This document shows, one piece after another, positions 41,040 through 45,189 of a stretch of 45,189 bases of DNA. The notes below the pieces were generated by a model. That model saw only the letters and a list, made by a program, of their open reading frames with translations. It had not been told where the DNA came from and ran no database searches. Source of the DNA: Candidatus Rokuibacteriota bacterium (lineage in GTDB: Bacteria > Methylomirabilota > Methylomirabilia > Rokubacteriales > CSP1-6); contig QHSO01000006.1 in the NCBI GenBank assembly GCA_003220475.1, positions 1-45,189 on the forward strand, given 5' to 3'. A program made the translations under genes and the position numbers. The first letter of the stretch is position 1. Each line of letters starts with the position of its first letter.

Positions 41040-42062
41040 ATGGCGGACCGAGCGCGTCCCGTCACGGTGTCCGTCGTGATTCCCACCCACGACCGCGGCC
41101 GCGTGGTGGTGGAGGCGATCGAGAGCGCGCTCGCCCAGACTCATCCTCCCCTCGAGGTGATCGTCGTCGACGACGGGTCCACCGACGACACCGCCGAGCG
41201 CGTCGGCCGCCTGCGTGACGCGCGCGTAAGATATCTGCGCCGCCCGCATGCGGGCGTGTCCGCGGCGCGCAATGCCGGCATCGCCGCCGCCACCGGCGAT
41301 CTCGTCGCCTTCCTCGATTCCGACGACCTCTGGAAGCCCGACAAGGTCGAGGCCGAGATCGCGGCGCTGGCGCGCTATCCGTCGGCGGGCGGCGTGTTCA
41401 GCGATCTGGAGAAGGTCGACGGCGCGACGTTCGTGCCCTCGTTCATGCGTCGCACGCGGGTCTTCTCGCGGCTGCTCGCCGAGCGCGCCTATCGCGAAGG
41501 GCTGCTGCTGTCCGCGCGCGCGCTCTACCTCTGCCTGCTGCAGGAGGTGCCGATCAAGACGCCGGCGCTGACCGTACGGCGCTCGGCCCTCGAGCGCGCC
41601 GGCGGCTTCAACGAGGCGTGGACGTCGTCGGAGGACTGGGAATTCCTGCTGCGCTTCGCGCGCCGCGAGTCGCTGGTCTACGTCGACCGCCCGCTCGCCG
41701 TCATCCGCATCTCGGCCGACTCGCTGCACCGTCGCGATCAGGAGCGGGGCGAGCTCATGATGCTGCGTCTGCTCGCCAGCGAGCGCCGACGCGTGGCCGA
41801 TCCCGAAGCGCGACGCGCCGCCACCGTCGGCATCGTCGAGCGCGCCAAGCATCTCAGCTGGTACTACCGCGACCGCGGCCGCCGGCTGGCGGCGGCGCGG
41901 ACGTGCCTGCACGCCTTCCGTCTCGTGTGGCAGACCGAGCTGCTGCTGCGCGCGCTGATGGTCTGGGCGCCCCAGAACCCGCGACGCTATCTGCGCAGGA
42001 TGCTGTCGGCGCGGACCGCGGAGCTACTGTGTTACGGCGTGTTGTCGGCGAGCCTCGTCTAA
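41040..42062 (+). CDS. Family 2 glycosyltransferase
   Basis: A 340-aa GT-A fold enzyme: VSVVIPTHDRGRVVVEAIES, VVDDGSTDDTAERV (nucleotide-sugar binding), HAGVSAARNAGIAAATGDL, FLDSDDLWKPDKVEAEI (DxD metal site), and SSEDWEFLLRFARRE with the catalytic-base ED. A helical C-terminal part (about 255-340) is rich in Arg and may sit on the membrane. It adds a sugar to a surface polysaccharide, glycolipid or protein. ATG at 41040 is used; the frame is open to 40983. Its 3' end overlaps the PIG-L gene by 34 nt if the latter starts at 42029. Confidence 0.93.
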   Translation: MADRARPVTVSVVIPTHDRGRVVVEAIESALAQTHPPLEVIVVDDGSTDDTAERVGRLRDARVRYLRRPHAGVSAARNAGIAAATGDLVAFLDSDDLWKPDKVEAEIAALARYPSAGGVFSDLEKVDGATFVPSFMRRTRVFSRLLAERAYREGLLLSARALYLCLLQEVPIKTPALTVRRSALERAGGFNEAWTSSEDWEFLLRFARRESLVYVDRPLAVIRISADSLHRRDQERGELMMLRLLASERRRVADPEARRAATVGIVERAKHLSWYYRDRGRRLAAARTCLHAFRLVWQTELLLRALMVWAPQNPRRYLRRMLSARTAELLCYGVLSASLV

Positions 42063-42913
42063 CGCGACTCCTGCAGGTCGCGCTGCGGGCCGTCTACGGC
42101 CGCTATGTGCCCGAGCCCGTGAAGAACTCGCTGCGGCTGCAGCTCATGCTGCTGCGCCGCGACGTCGAGCCGGCACGCGCGACCCCGCCCACCGGGCGCA
42201 TCGTCGTGCTCGCGCCTCATATGGACGACGAGGTCTTCGGCTGTGGCGGCACCATCGCGTTGGCGGCCGACGCCGGCGCCCGCGTGACGTTCGTCTACGT
42301 CACCGACGGCAGCAAGGGCTATCCCGCCGCGCGTCTGCAAGGACCGGTCACCCGCGAGGCGGCAGACTCCGAGGCGACGCTGGTCGCGTGCCGCAAGGAG
42401 GAGGCGCAGCGCGCCGCTGCGGTGCTCGGCGTGAGCGATCTGGTCTTCCTCGATCAGCCCGACGGCGTGCTCGCCGTGACCGCGGCCGCCGTGAGCGCGC
42501 TCGCCGACACGCTCGCGCGTCGCGTGCCGTCGGCGGTCTTCCTGCCGTTTCTCACCGATCTGCACCACGATCACTGGATCACGAATTGTCTGTTCATCGA
42601 GGCCGCGCGCCGCGCGCGCCTGGCCGCCAGCGTGGCGTGCTGGGGCTACGAGGTGTGGACGCCCCTGGTCGCGAACACCGTCGTGGACGTCACGGCCGCG
42701 GCCGATCGCAAGCGTTTGGCCATGCAGGAGTTCCCGAGTCAGCAGACCGAGTTCGACTATCCGCGCGCGATGCTCGGCCTCAATACGTACCGCTCGCTGC
42801 ATCGCGGACGGGCGCGCGGGCTCGCCGAAGCCTTCCACGTCGCCGAGCTCGGGGTCTATCGGCGCCTGTTCGAGACCATCGCGGTCGGCCTGCGTCCCGG
42901 CACCGCGGCGTAG
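42029..42913 (+). CDS. PIG-L family N-acetylglucosamine-type deacetylase
   Basis: A 294-aa zinc-dependent deacetylase. IVVLAPHMDDEVFGCGGTIA holds the zinc His, the Asp pair and Glu; LTDLHHDHWITNCLFIEAA supplies the HxxH-type His; ACRKEEAQRAAAVLGVSDLV is typical. It removes N-acetyl or N-acyl from a sugar. The start is uncertain: GTG at 42029 is the only reasonable one and gives a plausible basic helix (RLTRLLQVALRAVYGRYV). The overlap with the glycosyltransferase suggests that both modify the same glycan. Confidence 0.9.
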   Translation: MLRRVVGEPRLTRLLQVALRAVYGRYVPEPVKNSLRLQLMLLRRDVEPARATPPTGRIVVLAPHMDDEVFGCGGTIALAADAGARVTFVYVTDGSKGYPAARLQGPVTREAADSEATLVACRKEEAQRAAAVLGVSDLVFLDQPDGVLAVTAAAVSALADTLARRVPSAVFLPFLTDLHHDHWITNCLFIEAARRARLAASVACWGYEVWTPLVANTVVDVTAAADRKRLAMQEFPSQQTEFDYPRAMLGLNTYRSLHRGRARGLAEAFHVAELGVYRRLFETIAVGLRPGTAA

Positions 42914-42975
42914 GCCGCGAGGGTTGCGTCCTTCGGCCCGATTTGCCACACTCCCGCGACGGAGGCCCGCGCGCG

Positions 42976-44151
42976 ATGAAGACCCTCGTTCGCAACATCG
43001 GCACCCTCGTCAGCGGCGACATCGCCCGCCCGCTGCTGGATGCCGACTCCCTCGTCATCCGCGACGGGCGCATCGCCGCCGTGGGACGCGCGCTGGACGA
43101 GGACGCGGACACGGTGATCGACGCGCGCGGCACCACGGTGATGCCGGGACTGATCGACTCGCACGTGCATCCGGTCTTCGGAGACTTCACGCCACGGCAG
43201 CGCACCGTCGACTTCATCGACTCGGGGATGCACGGCGGCGTGACGACGGCCATCTCGGCCGGCGAGGTGCATCTGCCCGGACGGCCCAAGGACATCGTCG
43301 GCCTCAAGGCACTCGCGATCGTCGCCGCGAAGGCGTACGCGAATTTCCGGCCGGGCGGCGTGAAGGTGCACGCCGGTGCCCCGATCCTCGAGCTCGGCAT
43401 GAGCGAGGCCGACTTCGTCGAGATGGCGGCGGCCGGTGTGCGTCTCGTCGGCGAGATCGGCCTGGGCTCGGTGAAGACGGGCAAGGATGCGGCGCCGATG
43501 GTGCGATGGGCGAAGGCGCACGGCATGACCGTGACGATCCACACGGGCGGGCCGTCGATCGCGGGCAGCAATCCGATCAACGCCGATGTTGTGCTGGAAG
43601 CCAATCCCGACGTGGTCGGCCACATCAACGGCGGCACCACGTCGATGACGCCGGCCGAGATCGAGCGCCTCGTCGCGACGGACATGGCGCTCGAGATCGT
43701 GCAGTGCGGCAACATGAAGACGGCGCTGCACACGCTGCGCGTCGTCCGCGACGCGCGCGCGATGCACCGCCTGATCGTCGGCAACGATGCCCCCTCCGGC
43801 ACCGGCGTCATTCCGCTCGGCGTGCTGCGGACGCTGAGCCTGCTGGCGGGCTTGGGCGGCCTTCCGCCCGCCGAGGCGATCGCATGCGCGACCGGCAACA
43901 CCGCGCGCGTCTATCGGCTCGACTGCGGCGTGATCGCGGCCGGGCGCGCAGCGGACCTCGTCATCTGCGACGCGCCGATCGGCTCGATCGCCGCGGACAC
44001 GCTCGGCGCGCTCGCCGCCGGCGACCTGCCGGGCATCTCGATGGTATTGATCGACGGGCGCATCACCATCGGTCGCAGCCGCAACACGCCGCCCGCGGCG
44101 CGTGCGGCCGAGGTCGTCCGCGGCCAGGGGCCCGCGGGAGCCGCGCACTAG
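42976..44151 (+). CDS. Enamidase-like amidohydrolase
   Basis: A 391-aa amidohydrolase close to enamidase of the anaerobic nicotinate pathway (Eubacterium barkeri), which hydrolyses a cyclic enamide to 2-formylglutarate and ammonia. The metal site matches: His63 and His65 (DSHVHP), Glu160 (LVGEIGLGSVKT), His189 (TIHTGG), His216 (GHINGG), and catalytic Asp271 (GNDAPSGTGVIPLG). GRPKDIVGLKALAIVAAKA and RPGGVKVHAGAPILELG are also shared. No other nicotinate-pathway gene is nearby, so the natural substrate may be another cyclic enamide or amide. GGAGG lies upstream of the ATG. The stop overlaps the next gene's GTG. Confidence 0.87.
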   Translation: MKTLVRNIGTLVSGDIARPLLDADSLVIRDGRIAAVGRALDEDADTVIDARGTTVMPGLIDSHVHPVFGDFTPRQRTVDFIDSGMHGGVTTAISAGEVHLPGRPKDIVGLKALAIVAAKAYANFRPGGVKVHAGAPILELGMSEADFVEMAAAGVRLVGEIGLGSVKTGKDAAPMVRWAKAHGMTVTIHTGGPSIAGSNPINADVVLEANPDVVGHINGGTTSMTPAEIERLVATDMALEIVQCGNMKTALHTLRVVRDARAMHRLIVGNDAPSGTGVIPLGVLRTLSLLAGLGGLPPAEAIACATGNTARVYRLDCGVIAAGRAADLVICDAPIGSIAADTLGALAAGDLPGISMVLIDGRITIGRSRNTPPAARAAEVVRGQGPAGAAH

Positions 44152-45189
44152 TGCGCGTGCGGGCGTTCCACGGTCACCGCTATGCGATCGATCGCGAGCG
44201 CGATCTCGGCAAGGTCGTCGCGCCGCCGTACGATCAGATCAGCCCCGAGCAGCAGGATCTTCTCTATGCGATGAGCCCGGCGAACATCGTCCGCATCTCG
44301 TATCCACGCGATGAGGCGGAGGGCGGCGCCGAGAAGTACGCGCGGGCGCGCGCGACGCTCGACGCGTGGCTCGCCGAGGGGCTGTGGGCGCGCGAGGCGG
44401 CGCCGGCCGTGTATCCGTATCACCAGACATATCGCGTCGACGGCCGCGAGGTGACGCGCGTTGGGCTCGTCGCGCTGGGCCAGGTGACCGACTACGCGCG
44501 CGGCGAGGTGCTGCCGCACGAGCGCACCCATTCCGGGCCCAAGCAGGATCGCATGCGGCTGCTGGAGGCAACGGGCGCGGACACGGGCCTGCTGTTCATG
44601 CTCGTCGCGGATCCGAGCGGGGCGCTCCTCGCGGCATCGACGCCGGGCGGCGAGCCGATCGCAGAAGCGCGCGATCTCAAGGGCGAGCGGCATCGCCTCT
44701 GGCGCGTGACCGATCCGACGACGATCGCCCGCGTCCAGGCCGCGCTGGGCGGCGCGCGCGTGATCATCGCCGACGGCCACCATCGCTACGAGACGGCGGT
44801 GGAATACGCGCGGCGCCATCGGGGCGCGGACGACAAGCTCATGGCCTTCTTCAGCCTCGACGGGCCCGGCCTCACGATCTTCCCCAACCATCGTCTCGTG
44901 CACGACGTCGAGCACTTCTCGCTGGCGCACCTCAGCGACGCCGCGCGCCGCTGGTTCGACGTGGCGCCGCTCGCCGACCCGCTCGCGTTTCACCCGACGA
45001 ACCGCTCGCTCGGCGTCGTCACCCAACAGGGCGCCGTGAGCCTGACGCTGCGGCCGGAGGCCTTCGACACGCTGCCGTGGCCGGCGGGCACGTCGCGCGC
45101 GTGGCGTGAGCTGGCCGTGTCGATCCTCCACGAGGGCGTGCTGAAGCCGCTCTGCGACATCACGGACACCAAGCTCGACGCCAAAACGC
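44151..45189 (+). CDS. DUF1015 family protein, 3' end cut
   Basis: 346 codons visible; the C-terminus is beyond the right edge. Typical start VRAFHGHRYAIDRERDLGKV then VVAPPYDQISPEQQ, the PANIVRISYPRDE segment, VLPHERTHSGPKQDRMRLLE and the conserved IIADGHHRYETAVEYARRH. DUF1015 (COG4198) proteins are soluble and of unknown function; the invariant His and Glu in HHRYET suggest an enzyme. GTG at 44151 overlaps the last base of the enamidase-like stop (TAGTG), pointing to coupled translation. Confidence 0.93.
   Translation, partial: MRVRAFHGHRYAIDRERDLGKVVAPPYDQISPEQQDLLYAMSPANIVRISYPRDEAEGGAEKYARARATLDAWLAEGLWAREAAPAVYPYHQTYRVDGREVTRVGLVALGQVTDYARGEVLPHERTHSGPKQDRMRLLEATGADTGLLFMLVADPSGALLAASTPGGEPIAEARDLKGERHRLWRVTDPTTIARVQAALGGARVIIADGHHRYETAVEYARRHRGADDKLMAFFSLDGPGLTIFPNHRLVHDVEHFSLAHLSDAARRWFDVAPLADPLAFHPTNRSLGVVTQQGAVSLTLRPEAFDTLPWPAGTSRAWRELAVSILHEGVLKPLCDITDTKLDAKT

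Noticed and set aside
1-45189. CRISPR arrays, tRNA/rRNA genes, transposases, integrases, phage genes
   Set aside because: No regularly spaced repeats, no tRNA-like cloverleaf noticed, and no transposase or integrase motif in any real frame.

Overview
This 45.2-kb window is very GC-rich, tightly packed bacterial chromosome with no rRNA, tRNA, CRISPR array, insertion sequence or phage gene that I can see. The gene mix points to a metabolically versatile soil or groundwater bacterium. It has three luciferase-like (LLM, probably F420-dependent) oxidoreductases, an F420-type PPOX protein, a paired acyl-CoA dehydrogenase unit, a CaiB/BaiF CoA-transferase, a form-II CoxL-like molybdenum hydroxylase, ring-cleaving dioxygenases, an HAAT-type ABC importer and the small DUF6152 and DUF6644 families. 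My best guess is a Candidatus Rokubacteria (Methylomirabilota) type genome. That is inference from gene content only.

Layout. 1-2465 (minus): RidA, a 51-aa membrane peptide and a molybdenum hydroxylase that runs off the left edge. 2509-7241 (plus): Nudix hydrolase, a broken DinB gene joined to an LLM gene missing its 5' end, and two acyl-CoA dehydrogenases. 7245-9792: a DinB-like protein, a remnant of a cyclase tail, an AraC regulator and a hypothetical protein. 9897-18823 (minus): membrane class III nucleotide cyclase, PPi-type phosphofructokinase, D-threonine aldolase/D-serine dehydratase-like enzyme, a PAS-PAS-DHp protein without an ATPase domain, two small families, a zinc-type MDR dehydrogenase and an LLM oxidoreductase. 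18900-19715: secreted DsbA-like thioredoxin. 19702-24488 (minus): CoA-transferase, exported amidohydrolase, acyl-CoA ligase and nitronate monooxygenase-like enzyme, chained by start/stop overlaps or a 1-nt gap.

24510-27969: an ECF sigma/anti-sigma pair divergent from a cupredoxin and a metallophosphoesterase, with matching ECF-like promoter elements facing both ways, followed by a lipid kinase-like gene. 27966-29545: an orphan HicB-like protein, a gentisate-type bicupin dioxygenase and a lipoprotein resembling a lone subtilase propeptide. 29599-33946 (minus): a catabolic operon of cupin, LigA-like, LigB-like extradiol dioxygenase, acetamidase/formamidase, SnoaL-like protein and LLM oxidoreductase, with an F420-type PPOX protein downstream. 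34034-35429: two small membrane proteins and an OmpA lipoprotein with a heptad repeat. 35735-40945 (plus): a FadR-type regulator and a complete HAAT importer whose two permeases are fused. 41040-45189: a glycosyltransferase and PIG-L deacetylase with overlapping ends, an enamidase-like amidohydrolase and a DUF1015 protein cut by the right edge.

The theme is uptake and oxidation of organic acids and aromatic or N-containing compounds. The points most worth following up are the mirrored ECF promoters, the ring-cleavage/amidase/F420 operon, the AraC cassette flanked by a 37-nt repeat of a cyclase 3' end, and the DinB/LLM fusion junction.
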